Source: Pedococcus bigeumensis (GTDB lineage Bacteria > Actinomycetota > Actinomycetes > Actinomycetales > Dermatophilaceae). From it: a stretch of DNA of 64,000 bases. The translations under genes were made by a program, and so were the position numbers. The notes beneath the pieces are model-generated. The model made no database searches. It was given only the letters and a program-made list of their open reading frames with translations, and had not been told where the DNA came from. Shown in pieces: positions 8,376-17,730 of the stretch. The DNA is taken from assembly GCF_006438965.1 (NCBI RefSeq), contig NZ_RCZM01000008.1, positions 1-64,000 of the forward strand, given 5' to 3'. Position 1 is the first letter of the stretch; every line of letters starts with the position of its first letter.

Positions 8376-8721
8376 TCCGGATCCCTCGGCTGTGGGGTCT
8401 GCGCCGCCCTGCTTGATCGACGCCCACAGGTGCGTGCCTGTCTCCCCGCCTCCTGTTGTGGCGTGGTCCTGATGCGGCGCACCTCGACGCTAAAAGGGCT
8501 CGGGCATGCCCGGATCCCGCCGAAGGGTGACGGGTCCGGTACGCAGGGTGCGGTAGCGCCGGGCGGGACTGCCAGCGAGAGGTACCGCCCGGATCCGCGG
8601 GCAAACTCAGGTATCCGCCAATTGCACGATCAACGATGCCGGGCGACCGGAGGATGATGCGGTGGGCAGGGCACACCCCCACCGCCGGGCCCAACCCGGT
8701 CGGCTGAGCAAAGGCCACGGC
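8376..8721. other. Intergenic region between the 8106 gene and the MFS gene
   Basis: About the first 110 bases look like lost 5' coding sequence of the minus-strand gene (see 8106-8375). The rest should hold the promoter of the MFS gene at 8722. I see no RNA gene or clear hairpin. Confidence 0.4.
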
Positions 8722-10485
8722 ATGGCTGTCGATTCAGGCGTGAGTGTCGGCGTCGCCGACGCGGTCAGGAACTCGATCCGGGACGCCCGGACGTCCATCG
8801 CATCGGTCTTCCGCAACCCCGCCCTACGGCGCATGCAGCTCGCCCTGGCGGGGTCGATGATCGGCGACTGGGCGTACAGCACGGCCGTCATCGTGTGGGC
8901 CTACGGAGTCGGCGGCGCCAAGGCAGTGGGTGTGTGGGGAGCCATCCGGTTCCTGCTCATGGCGGTGACCTCCCCGCTCGGCTCGGCGCTGGCCGACCGA
9001 CTGCCGCGCAAGAAGGTCCTGATCGCCTCCGACCTGCTGCGCGCGCTGGTGGTGGTGGCGGCCACTGCCTGTCTGGTCCTCGACACCCCCGCCTGGCCGA
9101 TCTACGTCCTGGCCACCGCCGCGTCGCTCATCGGCTGTGTGTTCCGGCCGGCCCAGATGTCGTGGATGCCGTCCCTGACCAACCGGCCAGAAGAGCTGAC
9201 GGCGTCGAACGGCACCTCGAGCACCATCGAAAGCATCGCCTTCTTCGTCGGCCCGGCGATCGGGGCCAGCTTGATCGCGCTCACCAACATCGAGACGGTG
9301 TTCCTGCTCAACGCGGCCACCTTCCTGTGGTCCGCGTTCCTGGTCCTGGGCATCCACCCCCACTCGTCCGTGGTCGCATCGACGGTCGCGCGTGCCGAGG
9401 CGGACACGGACGGGGGCCCGGACAGTTCCGACGGGGGTGTCGGGGTCGTCGGTGGCGGAGGCGCGGGCGACGGCGACGACGCCAAGCCGGGCATGCTCGC
9501 GGAGATGGCCGCCGGGTTCAGCACGATCGCCAAGAATCGCGACCTGCTGATGGTCGCCATCATCGTCTGCGCCCAGACCGTGGTCGCCGGCGCGACGCTC
9601 GTCTTCACCGTGATCTTCGCCGTCGACATCGTCAAGACCGGCCCGGAGGGCGTCGGCTTCATCGACTCGGTCTTCGGCGTCGGCGCCATCGTGGGCGGCT
9701 TCTATGCGATCGCCCGCGCCAGCCACAACAAGCTCGCCGGCGACATGGCGACGGGCACCATCCTGTGGGCCATACCGCTGCTGCTGGTGGTGGTCTGGCC
9801 ATCACCAGTGACCGTGTTCGCGTCCGCGATCATCATGGGGTTCGGCAACCCGTTGGTCGACGTCAACTTCGCCACCATCGTCCAGCGGATCACCCCTGAT
9901 GCCGTCCTCGGCCGAGTGTTCGGCGCCTACGAGGGCGCGCTCATCGGGACGATGGCCCTGGGCTCGGCTGTCATGCCCTTCCTGATCTCCTGGGTGGGCC
10001 TGCGCCCCGGACTCGCGCTCCTGGCGGTGCTCGTGGCTGCACCCGCGATCGGGTTCCTCCCACGGTGTCGCAGGCTCGACGCGACGCTGATCGAGCCGGA
10101 GGACGCGAAGCTGCTGCGCGGCATACCGATGTTCTCTCCCCTCACCCGCGCCACCCTCGAGCTGCTGGCGACCCAGCTCACCTCGGAGTCCGCACCTGCC
10201 GGCAGGACGGTCGTTCGTGAGGGCGAGGAGTCGGACCGGTTCCTCGTCATCAAGTCCGGCGCTGTCGAGGTGAGCCAGAACGGCATGTTCCTCCGCATCG
10301 AGAGGGCCGGCGACTACTTCGGCGAGATCGGCCTGCTGCGCGACGTCCCGCGGACCGCCACCGTGACGGCGACAGAGGACACCGAGCTGCTCAGCCTGTC
10401 GCGCGCCGACTTCCTCGACGCCGTGAGCGGCAGCGAGGAGTCGCGGGTCGCGGCCGACGACATCATCTCCCGCCGGATGGGCTGA
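8722..10485 (+). CDS. MFS transporter fused to a cyclic-nucleotide-binding domain
   Basis: A 587-residue protein. The first about 440 residues are an MFS-type transporter: many membrane helices, an MFS loop ADRLPRKKV after helix 2, and a long Gly/Asp-rich cytoplasmic loop (VVGGGGAGDGDD) between halves. The last about 130 residues form a cNMP-binding domain (FLVIKSGAVEVSQNG, then the cassette DYFGEIGLLRDVPRTATVTA). The architecture suggests transport gated by cAMP or another nucleotide. ATG 8722 is used; a GTG 60 nt upstream is possible. Substrate unknown; lipid or drug efflux would be a guess. Confidence 0.85.
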   Translation: MAVDSGVSVGVADAVRNSIRDARTSIASVFRNPALRRMQLALAGSMIGDWAYSTAVIVWAYGVGGAKAVGVWGAIRFLLMAVTSPLGSALADRLPRKKVLIASDLLRALVVVAATACLVLDTPAWPIYVLATAASLIGCVFRPAQMSWMPSLTNRPEELTASNGTSSTIESIAFFVGPAIGASLIALTNIETVFLLNAATFLWSAFLVLGIHPHSSVVASTVARAEADTDGGPDSSDGGVGVVGGGGAGDGDDAKPGMLAEMAAGFSTIAKNRDLLMVAIIVCAQTVVAGATLVFTVIFAVDIVKTGPEGVGFIDSVFGVGAIVGGFYAIARASHNKLAGDMATGTILWAIPLLLVVVWPSPVTVFASAIIMGFGNPLVDVNFATIVQRITPDAVLGRVFGAYEGALIGTMALGSAVMPFLISWVGLRPGLALLAVLVAAPAIGFLPRCRRLDATLIEPEDAKLLRGIPMFSPLTRATLELLATQLTSESAPAGRTVVREGEESDRFLVIKSGAVEVSQNGMFLRIERAGDYFGEIGLLRDVPRTATVTATEDTELLSLSRADFLDAVSGSEESRVAADDIISRRMG

Positions 10486-10650
10486 CCTGCATCATCACGG
10501 TTCGAGCCGCAACACGGTTCGAGCTGCACCACACGGGTCCTGAAGTCGGGACCTTTGGCCAGGATGCGCTGTCGCGAAGCGCCATACGTTCGGTATGCCG
10601 TCCACGTCGGAGAGTCCCCTGCTCCCATCCGACGTGGACGCCGGCCCGGC

Positions 10651-10677
10651 TGTCACAACCGACGCCCTCGTCTTGTC
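10651..10677 (+). promoter_or_regulatory. Candidate ECF41-type promoter
   Basis: TGTCACA (10651-10657), the -35 element known for ECF41 sigma factors, is followed after 16 nt by TGTC (10674-10677), one base off the expected CGTC -10. A perfect CGTC also occurs at 10669. It precedes the epimerase-sigma operon, so the sigma factor probably drives its own operon. Confidence 0.55.
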
Positions 10678-10711
10678 TTTGATGGTGGAAGGACAACCGA
10701 CGAGGGAGACG

Positions 10712-11677
10712 ATGATGAAGATTTTCGTTGCAGGAGCGACCGGGGCGATCGGCCAGCAGCTCGTGCCACAGCTGGTCCAGGCGGGCCACCAGGTCCACGG
10801 GATGACCCACAGTGCTGCGAAGGAGCAGCTCGTGCGCGAGCTCGGCGCGGAGCCGGTGCTGGCCGACGCGCTCAACGCCGACCAGGTGGCCGAGGCGGTG
10901 GGACGAGTGCAGCCAGACGTGATCGTCCACCAGCTGACCTCCATCGGGCCGCTGGACTTCCGGCACTTCGACCGCGGTTTCGCGATGACCAACCGGCTGC
11001 GAACCGAGGGCACCGACCACCTGCTCTCGGCTGGGCAGGCGATCGGCGTGAAGCGGTTCGTCGCCCAGAGCTTCTTCGCGGCCTACGAGCGCGTCGGTGG
11101 GCCGGTGAAGACCGAGGACGACTCGTTCGGTGTCGGACCGGCCAAGGAGATGCGGCAGACTGTGGCGGCGATCTGCCACGTCGAGGAACGCGTCCTCGCA
11201 GCGACGTGGACCGAGGGAATTGTGTTGCGGTACGGCGGTTTCTACGGTCCGGGCACGTCGCTCGGACCCGACGGCGAGCAGACCGAAGCGGTCCGGGGAC
11301 GCAAGTTCCCCGTGGTGGGCAACGGTGCCGGCGTGTGGTCGTTCATCCACATCGCCGACGCGGCGGAGGCGACCGTGGCGGCGATCGACCACGGCCGCGG
11401 CGGGGTCTACAACGTCGTCGACGACGAGCCCGCCCAGGTCGCCGAGTGGCTGCCGGTCCTCGCGCGTACGTTGGGTGCCAAGAAGCCGATGCACGTGCCC
11501 CGGTTCGTGGCGCGGCTGCTGACCGGAGAGATCGGAGCGGTGATGATGACCGAGCTGCGGGGCGCGTCCAACGCGAAGGCCAAGCGCGAGCTCGGCTGGA
11601 GCCCGTCGCACCCGACCTGGCGGGAAGGCTTCGCTGGCCTCACGACTCCACACCCAGTTGGCCAGGAGGTCAGGTGA
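10712..11677 (+). CDS. NAD(P)-dependent epimerase/dehydratase family protein (ECF41 partner)
   Basis: A 321-residue short-chain dehydrogenase-type protein with the Rossmann motif GATGAIG at residues 8-14 and a conserved RYGGFYGPG further in. ATG 10712 follows GAGGGAGA. ECF41 sigma factor genes are typically next to genes for a carboxymuconolactone decarboxylase, an oxidoreductase or an epimerase, and this gene fills that place. Its stop overlaps the sigma-factor GTG by 4 nt (GTGA), so the two are translationally coupled. The substrate is unknown. Confidence 0.85.
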   Translation: MMKIFVAGATGAIGQQLVPQLVQAGHQVHGMTHSAAKEQLVRELGAEPVLADALNADQVAEAVGRVQPDVIVHQLTSIGPLDFRHFDRGFAMTNRLRTEGTDHLLSAGQAIGVKRFVAQSFFAAYERVGGPVKTEDDSFGVGPAKEMRQTVAAICHVEERVLAATWTEGIVLRYGGFYGPGTSLGPDGEQTEAVRGRKFPVVGNGAGVWSFIHIADAAEATVAAIDHGRGGVYNVVDDEPAQVAEWLPVLARTLGAKKPMHVPRFVARLLTGEIGAVMMTELRGASNAKAKRELGWSPSHPTWREGFAGLTTPHPVGQEVR

Positions 11678-12591
11678 GCGACCGGGACGCATTGCTCGAC
11701 GCGCTGCGGCCGACGGCGTTCGCGATCGCCTACCGGATGCTGGGCAGCGTGTCCGAGGCCGAGGACGTGGTGCAGGAGGCGTTGCTGCGGGTGCATCAGT
11801 CGCTCGACGCCGGTGAGGACATCGCATCACCGCGCGCGTTCGTCGCCACCATCACCACGAGGCTGGCGATCAACGAGCTCCGTTCCGCGCGCGCCCGGCG
11901 GGAGCACTACGTGGGCGAGTGGCTGCCCGAGCCGATCGTCACGGATGGCCGGGAAGACCCAGCTCGCCACGCCGAGACGGCGGACTCGCTGTCGCTGGCG
12001 ATGTTGGTGCTGATGGAGAGCCTGTCCCCCGAGCAACGTGCGGTGCTGCTGCTGCACGACGTGTTCGGCTACGGCTACCCCGAGATCACCGACATCGTCG
12101 GGAAGAGCGAGGACAACGTCCGCCAGCTCGCCAGCCGCGCCCGCAAGCACGTCAAGGAGCGGCGACCCCGGTTCGAGACCACCCGTGAGCAGCAGCACGA
12201 GCTCGCCGCGCGGTTCTTCGCAGCCGCCGAGCAGGGCGACCTGGCCGGGCTGGAAGCGCTGCTCGCCCACGACGTCGAGCTGACCGGCGACGGTGGCGGC
12301 AAGGTGCCGGCCCTGGCCCGATCGCTGCGCGGTCGAAGCCGGGTCGCGCACACCCTCGCGAACTGGCTGCACGCGCTCGCCCGGTTCCCCCAGGTGTCGA
12401 TGCGCACGGTCGACATCAACGGCGACCCGGGAGCGATCTACGTCGACGACCAGGAGCGAATCCTCGGCGTGTGGGGTCTCGAGATCGCCGACTGCGAGAT
12501 CATCGGCATCCGCTCGATCGTCAACCCCGAGAAGCTCGCCCACCTCGGTCCGGTCGGTGACGCCGTGGCCATCCTGCGCGCCAACCGGTGA
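11674..12591 (+). CDS. sigJ: ECF41-family RNA polymerase sigma factor (SigJ-like)
   Basis: A 305-residue sigma factor: region 2 (FAIAYRMLGSVSEAEDVVQE), a linker with the ECF41 signature WLPEP at residues 83-87, region 4 (LSPEQRAVLLLHDVFGYGYPEI) and a C-terminal SnoaL-like domain carrying DGGGK near residue 205. In ECF41 proteins this extension controls activity in place of an anti-sigma factor. GTG 11674 has GGAGG at 11664. It directs transcription from TGTCACA-type promoters, one of which lies before the upstream gene. The symbol is by similarity to the SigJ group. Confidence 0.85.
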   Translation: MSDRDALLDALRPTAFAIAYRMLGSVSEAEDVVQEALLRVHQSLDAGEDIASPRAFVATITTRLAINELRSARARREHYVGEWLPEPIVTDGREDPARHAETADSLSLAMLVLMESLSPEQRAVLLLHDVFGYGYPEITDIVGKSEDNVRQLASRARKHVKERRPRFETTREQQHELAARFFAAAEQGDLAGLEALLAHDVELTGDGGGKVPALARSLRGRSRVAHTLANWLHALARFPQVSMRTVDINGDPGAIYVDDQERILGVWGLEIADCEIIGIRSIVNPEKLAHLGPVGDAVAILRANR

Positions 12592-12604
12592 CGAAAGGGT
12601 CGTG

Positions 12605-12637
12605 GGTATGCCGCGGGGCTCGGCCCCGCGGCATACC
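12605..12637. terminator. GGTATGCCG-family palindrome, bidirectional terminator
   Basis: Perfect 15-nt arms (GGTATGCCGCGGGGC and complement) around TCG. It lies between the convergent sigma-factor and aldo/keto reductase genes, 14 and 26 nt from their stops, and can serve both. Confidence 0.75.
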
Positions 12638-12662
12638 TCACCTCTTGCTCAGGCGACCCTGA

Positions 12663-13673
12663 TCAGGCGACGCGCTGCTGCGGCGCCGTCTCCTTGGTCT
12701 TGCCGGGGTCGCGCTCGACGATGTCGCCGAGGACGTCGTCGATCTGCTTCATCAACGCAGGCTCGAGCTTCACGCCCGCTGCCTTGACGTTCTCGTGCAC
12801 CTGCTCCGGACGCGAGGCGCCGACGAGCGCGGCGGCGACGTTGGGGTTCTGCAGGACCCAGGCGACGGCGAGCTGCGCCATCGACACGCCGGCTTCGTCG
12901 GCGACCGGCTGGAGGCCCTGCACGCGGGTGAGGACGTCGTCGTTCATGAACCGCTTGATCATGTCGGCGCCGCCCTTCTCGTCGGCCGCCCGCGAACCCT
13001 CCGGCGGCTGCTGACCGGGCTGGTACTTGCCGGTGAGCACGCCCTGCGCGATCGGGCTCCACACGATCTGGCTGACGCCGAGCTCCTCACACGTCGGGAC
13101 GACCTCGCCCTCGATGACCCGCCACAGCATCGAGTACTGGGGCTGGCTCGAGATGAGCTGGAAGCCGAGCTCCTTCGACAGCTTCACGCCCTCCCGGATC
13201 CGCTCGGCCGTCCACTCGCTGACGCCGATGTAGAGCGCCTTGCCCTGCCGGACGACGTCGGCGAACGCCTGCATCGTCTCCTCGAGCGGCGTCTCGGTGT
13301 CGTAGCGGTGCGCCTGGTAGAGGTCCACGTAGTCGGTCTGGAGCCGCTCCAGGGAGCCGTTGATCGACTCCATGATGTGCTTGCGCGACAGGCCGGTGTC
13401 GTTCTTGCCGCCGGGGCCGGTCGGCCAGTAGACCTTGGTGAAGATCTCCAGGCTCTCGCGCCGCTCACCCTTGAGCGCCTCACCGAGGACGGTCTCCGCC
13501 TTGGTGTTGGCGTAGACGTCCGCCGTGTCGAAGGTACTGATGCCCGCGTCGAGCGCGGCGGCCACACACTCCTTGGCCACGTCGTTCTCGACCTGGGAGC
13601 CGTGGGTGAGCCAGTTGCCGTAGGTGATCTCAGAGATCTTCAGTCCGCTGTTGCCGAGGTATCGATAGTCCAT
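12663..13673 (-). CDS. Aldo/keto reductase, Kv-beta-like
   Basis: A 336-residue NADPH-dependent oxidoreductase with the AKR catalytic tetrad visible as D49, Y54 (in FDTADVYAN), K80 and H122. The N-terminus MDYRYLGNSGLKISEITYGN and the SPIAQGVLTGKY segment place it with the Kv-beta/YghZ group, which reduces small aldehydes and ketones. Full length for the family. It is monocistronic, with palindromic terminators on both sides. Confidence 0.9.
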   Translation of the reverse strand: MDYRYLGNSGLKISEITYGNWLTHGSQVENDVAKECVAAALDAGISTFDTADVYANTKAETVLGEALKGERRESLEIFTKVYWPTGPGGKNDTGLSRKHIMESINGSLERLQTDYVDLYQAHRYDTETPLEETMQAFADVVRQGKALYIGVSEWTAERIREGVKLSKELGFQLISSQPQYSMLWRVIEGEVVPTCEELGVSQIVWSPIAQGVLTGKYQPGQQPPEGSRAADEKGGADMIKRFMNDDVLTRVQGLQPVADEAGVSMAQLAVAWVLQNPNVAAALVGASRPEQVHENVKAAGVKLEPALMKQIDDVLGDIVERDPGKTKETAPQQRVA

Positions 13674-13714
13674 GCTTCAACCGTATGCCGCCGGCGCCCG
13701 GGCCGCCGAACGGG

Positions 13715-13755
13715 GTGAGGTATGCCGCGGGGCTGAGCCCCGCGGCATACCTCAC
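13715..13755. terminator. 41-bp perfect palindrome, terminator of the MMPL gene
   Basis: Perfect 20-nt arms (GTGAGGTATGCCGCGGGGCT and complement) around one G, 20 nt after the MMPL stop. Confidence 0.75.
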
Positions 13756-13774
13756 TCTTGTTTGGCTCCCCCGG

Positions 13775-15922
13775 TCAGTGGGCCGGCTCGAGCTGCACGT
13801 CCTGCGCGTCCTCGGGCGCGGTGGCGTTCGCCGCGTCGAGGTCGCGGTCTCGCCTCGCGAGAGCACTCGGCCACCACATCCGACCGCGCAGCTCGAGGTT
13901 GAGCGCCGTGACCAGGACGGAGCGGACGACGAGGGTGTCGAGCAGGACGCCGAGGGCTACGGCGAACCCGATCTCGGCGAAGCTGACGATCGGCATCGTG
14001 GCCAGCACCGCGAACGTCCCAGCCAGGACCAGCCCAGCCGAGGTGATCACCCCACCGGTTGCGGCGAGACCCGTGAGCGCGCCTTGACGCGTCCCGACCT
14101 CCTTGGCCTCTTCGTGGACTCGCGTCATGAGGAAGATGTTGTAGTCGATCCCGAGCGCGACGAGGAAGACGAACACGAACAGCGGCAGCGACGAGTCCGC
14201 CCCTGCGAAGCCGAGCACGTGCCGGAAGATCAGCGCCGACAGTCCCATGGCCGCGCCGTAGGACAGGACCACCGTGGCGATCAGGACCAGTGGCGCCGTG
14301 ATCGCCCGCAGCAACAGGATCAGGATCAGCAGCACCACGGCCAGGATGATCGGGATGATCCGCTCGTTGTCGGTCGACGATGCCCGGAGGGTGTCGGCCC
14401 GTGTGGCAGTGTCACCCCCCGCGATCGCGTCGGCACCCGGCACCTTGGCGATGGCCGCGCGGATCCGGTCGACGCTGTTGGTGGCGGCGTCCGAGTCGGG
14501 TGCGGCGGTGAGCGTCGCGTTGATGAGCGAGCGGCTGCCGCGGGTGATGGGGTCGGCGACAGCAGAGACACCCTCGACCGACTTGAGCGTCGTCACGACA
14601 GCGGCGGCCTGGTCGGCGTTCGCGAGCACCATCACCGGCGAGCCGGCCCCAGCCGGGAAGTGCTTGGCCAGGACCTGTTCTCCCACAACGGATTCCGGTG
14701 TGCCATAGAAGGCGTCCTTGTTCTGCAGCCCGACCGCGTTGAGCTGCAGGACACCCAGGGACGCGATGGCCAGCAGCAGAGTCGTGACCACCCAGGTGCG
14801 GCGCGGGGCGCGGGCGATCCGGGCGCCGGTCCGCCCCCAGAAGCCGTCACGGGTGTGGTCGACCGACCCGTAGGACGGGCGCACCGGCCAGAAGATCCAG
14901 CGACCGCAGATCACGAGCAGGGCGGGCAGCAGGGTCAGCATCACGAGTAGGCCGACGGCGACGCCGATGGCGGCGACGGGACCCAGTCCCTTGGTCGAGT
15001 TCATCGTCGCGACCAGCAGGCAGAGCATGCCGGCGATGACCGTGGCACCCGAGGCGAAGATCGCGGGCCCCGCTCGGTGCAGGGCGAACGCCATCGCCTC
15101 GTGCCGGTCCTCGTGTCGGCGCAGCTCCTCTCGGTAGCGCGCGACGAGAAGCAACGCGTAGTCGGTGCCGGCCCCGAAGACGATGACCGTCAGGATCCCC
15201 GAGCTCTGCGCGTTGACCGTCAGGGTGTCGTCCTTGGCGAGGAAGTAGATGACGGCCTGAGCGACGAACAGCGCGGTGCCGGCCGAGATCACCGGGATCA
15301 GCCACAGGACGGGGCTGCGGTAGGTCAGCAGCAGGATGAAGATGACGACGCCCACCGCGGAGAAGAGCAGCTTGCCGTCCAGTCCGGAGAAGGCGTCGGA
15401 CGAGTCAGCGGAGAAACCGACCGGGCCGGTCACCTGCATCGACAGCCCAGCCGGGCGGTCCTGGGCGATCGCGCGCATGTCCTTGACGGTCGCGCCGAGC
15501 GAATCCCACCCGGCATCCCCCGCGTCGACCGGCACGATCACCTGTAGCGCCTTGCCATCCTGCGACGGGATCGGGCCCACGCTCTCGCTCTTCACCGGGT
15601 CGAGGGCGTTGAACTTCGCGACCTGGGCGGTGACCGCCTGCAGATCGGCCGGGGTCAGCCCCGCAGGCCGCTCGTAGACGAGGACGGCCGGGAACTCGTT
15701 CTTGCTCTGGAACGCCTCGATCTGCTTAACCACCTGGGTCGACTGGGCGTCCGCCGGCAGCCACGCGACAGCTTCGTTGTTGAGGACTCCGGTCAGCTTG
15801 CCCGCGGGCCCGAACGCCGCCGCCAGCACCAGCACCCAGAAGACGAGGACGAACCACTTGGTCATCCGTGACGACGGGAACCACGCCAGCCGTCCGACGT
15901 CCCCGATCCGTGTCTGTGCCAT
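13775..15922 (-). CDS. MMPL family (RND) membrane transporter
   Basis: A 715-residue transporter with the RND/MMPL plan: one N-terminal helix, a large extracytoplasmic domain (about residues 45-185), a block of five or six helices including the GTDYALLLVARYREE motif, then the same pattern repeated with GIDYNIFLMTRVHEE in the second half. Both motifs contain the membrane acidic residues typical for proton coupling. MMPL proteins export lipids, siderophores or drugs in actinobacteria; the substrate here is unknown. ATG 15922 is preceded by GGGAGG. It ends at a palindromic terminator. Confidence 0.9.
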   Translation of the reverse strand: MAQTRIGDVGRLAWFPSSRMTKWFVLVFWVLVLAAAFGPAGKLTGVLNNEAVAWLPADAQSTQVVKQIEAFQSKNEFPAVLVYERPAGLTPADLQAVTAQVAKFNALDPVKSESVGPIPSQDGKALQVIVPVDAGDAGWDSLGATVKDMRAIAQDRPAGLSMQVTGPVGFSADSSDAFSGLDGKLLFSAVGVVIFILLLTYRSPVLWLIPVISAGTALFVAQAVIYFLAKDDTLTVNAQSSGILTVIVFGAGTDYALLLVARYREELRRHEDRHEAMAFALHRAGPAIFASGATVIAGMLCLLVATMNSTKGLGPVAAIGVAVGLLVMLTLLPALLVICGRWIFWPVRPSYGSVDHTRDGFWGRTGARIARAPRRTWVVTTLLLAIASLGVLQLNAVGLQNKDAFYGTPESVVGEQVLAKHFPAGAGSPVMVLANADQAAAVVTTLKSVEGVSAVADPITRGSRSLINATLTAAPDSDAATNSVDRIRAAIAKVPGADAIAGGDTATRADTLRASSTDNERIIPIILAVVLLILILLLRAITAPLVLIATVVLSYGAAMGLSALIFRHVLGFAGADSSLPLFVFVFLVALGIDYNIFLMTRVHEEAKEVGTRQGALTGLAATGGVITSAGLVLAGTFAVLATMPIVSFAEIGFAVALGVLLDTLVVRSVLVTALNLELRGRMWWPSALARRDRDLDAANATAPEDAQDVQLEPAH

Positions 15923-16116
15923 CGCCGTTGCCTCCCGTAGCGGTGTCGCACCTCCTGCCGGGCGCAATGTGCTTCAACCGTAGGTCGCGGTTGCGCTGGC
16001 GTACATCGGTTTCCCACCCAGTGAGGGTCGGGTTCAGGGGTCGCTCAGGGCTGACCCTGAGAGCGTGATGGGACAAACCAGCCCGTATGCCGCGCGGCTC
16101 GGCGAGCATGCCCGTG

Positions 16117-16134
16117 GCCCCGCCCTGGCGGGGC
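16117..16134 (-). terminator. GC-rich hairpin after the HNH gene
   Basis: GCCCCGCC and GGCGGGGC pair around CT, 17 nt after the HNH stop. Probable terminator. Confidence 0.45.
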
Positions 16135-16150
16135 GGGGTGTGGGGCGGGG

Positions 16151-17449
16151 TCACGCTGGTTCCTTTGCGGCGCGGCGGGCCAGGAGCTGGTCGTAGCTGC
16201 CCAGGGTGCGGTCCCACTCGACCCGTTCCCCGGCGTCGCCTTGCAGCACCCGCCCGGCGTACCGGCGGCTGTGCACGATGGTGTGGTGACGCTCGCACAG
16301 CAGCGCGGCGTTGCCCAGGTCGGAGGGCCCGAAGTCGGCCCAGTGCACCAGGTGGTGGGCGTCGGTCCAGTGCGGCGGCATCGAGCACCCGGGATAGGTG
16401 CAGCCACCGTCCCTGAGCCACAGCCGGCGGGTCTGGGCCGGGGTGAAGAACCGGACTGCGCGCCCCTGGTCGAGGACCTCCCCCTCGGACCCGAGCACCA
16501 CCGGGACCACCGAGGCGTCACACGCCAGTCGGCGCACCGTCTCCGGCGCAAGCACCGTGCCGGTGTCCGAGCCGCCGACCGTGACCCCGGCCCCCCGGAC
16601 CCCGGCGGTCAGGGACTCCCAGTCCATCGTCACGATCAGCTGCGCCTTCGGGTTCGTCCCCACCGACTCACCGGCGGCCACTGCCCGGCGCACCAGCTCC
16701 ACCAGGGCTTCGCCGCGGCGCTGGTCGCAGGCACGCAGGTCCCGCTCCCCCTGCACCGGTCTGGGCGCGGACAACGGCCCGAGGGCCGCCTCGAGGACAG
16801 CCTTGCCCTCGACATCCAGGACCAGCCGGTACTCCGCGGTCCCGGTGCCGTCCTCGACCGGTTGCGACAGCGACACGAACCGCCTTGCGACGTCCTGCTG
16901 GGTCTGCAGCTCACCGTCCTGGCCGTACCTGGCCAGCAACGCCGGCCGCACCATCCGGCACCCCCGCGGCCCGTGCTGCGCAGCCATCTCGATCAGCCCC
17001 GCCAACACCGGCGGCCCGGCTCCGTCGACCAGCAACGGCCGCAACCGGTCCGCCTCGGCCAGCACCACAGCCGCCGACCGCACCGCCAGCACACCAGCCC
17101 GCACGGCCTGCACGACCGGCGCGTTCACCGGTTTCCCGAACTCCTGAGCCACCGCCACCAGCTGACCGGCGCCACCCGCCCGGGTCGAGGGCGCGTGGTG
17201 CCGCACCCACTGGGTCACGGTCATCGCCGCCGCCCCGTCAGAGGTTTCGCCCCGCTCCATCGCCTCGGCCACGATCGACACCTTCGCCGCCTCGCACGCC
17301 GACCCCAGCGCGTCCACCTCGCCGAGCAAACCTGCCAGGCCACCACCACCGCCGGGGACCTGCCACAGCGACCCATCGATCCCGGCCAGCGCCTCGCGCG
17401 CGGCAGCGATCTGCTCGCGCCGCTGCTCAACCGTCAGGCTCCCCTCCAT
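16151..17449 (-). CDS. DUF222 / HNH endonuclease domain protein
   Basis: A 432-residue protein. The first about 300 residues are a helical DUF222 domain. The C-terminus carries an HNH nuclease with cysteine pair CTYPGC, then the core DAHHLVHWADFGPSDLGN and LCERHHTIVH, matching the actinobacterial multicopy 13E12-like family. ATG 17449 follows a leaderless-type promoter, which argues against the TTG start at 17479. A second member starts at 707. The biological role of the family is not established. Confidence 0.85.
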   Translation of the reverse strand: MEGSLTVEQRREQIAAAREALAGIDGSLWQVPGGGGGLAGLLGEVDALGSACEAAKVSIVAEAMERGETSDGAAAMTVTQWVRHHAPSTRAGGAGQLVAVAQEFGKPVNAPVVQAVRAGVLAVRSAAVVLAEADRLRPLLVDGAGPPVLAGLIEMAAQHGPRGCRMVRPALLARYGQDGELQTQQDVARRFVSLSQPVEDGTGTAEYRLVLDVEGKAVLEAALGPLSAPRPVQGERDLRACDQRRGEALVELVRRAVAAGESVGTNPKAQLIVTMDWESLTAGVRGAGVTVGGSDTGTVLAPETVRRLACDASVVPVVLGSEGEVLDQGRAVRFFTPAQTRRLWLRDGGCTYPGCSMPPHWTDAHHLVHWADFGPSDLGNAALLCERHHTIVHSRRYAGRVLQGDAGERVEWDRTLGSYDQLLARRAAKEPA

Positions 17450-17484
17450 GACCCCAACACTAGACGCCACCACTGACAACCCAA
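17450..17484 (-). promoter_or_regulatory. Leaderless-type promoter of the HNH gene
   Basis: TTGGGT (17479-17484) and TAGTGT (17457-17462) with a 16-nt spacer, then 7 nt to the ATG. The whole block aligns with the one upstream of the DUF222 gene at 707. Confidence 0.5.
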
Positions 17485-17571
17485 CCGCCTACCAAACGCG
17501 TCAATTCCATTGCACTGCAGCCTCTTTCGGCGACACATTACGACGCTCAGGGCAAGCCTCGATGCCCCACA

Positions 17572-17609
17572 TGTGGACAACAGAGGGGCGCGCGCCCGTC
17601 TGTGGACAA
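17572..17609. promoter_or_regulatory. Two DnaA-box-like sites
   Basis: TGTGGACAA occurs at 17572-17580 and again at 17601-17609. It is the complement of TTGTCCACA, the high-GC actinobacterial DnaA box. They lie upstream of the HNH gene and downstream of the response regulator gene. Confidence 0.35.
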
Positions 17610-17730
17610 CCGCAACAGTTGCCGCATCACAACCGCCACGAGGTGCCGGGACCGGACAGCAGGTCGCCCCGACACCTCACGCACGCCGCGGGCAAGACCG
17701 CGCCCACGACTCCCCCGGGGACGCGGTGAC

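Noticed and set aside
2962-13755. CRISPR array from the recurring palindromes
   Set aside because: The copies are kilobases apart, at gene ends, with no regular spacers or cas genes.
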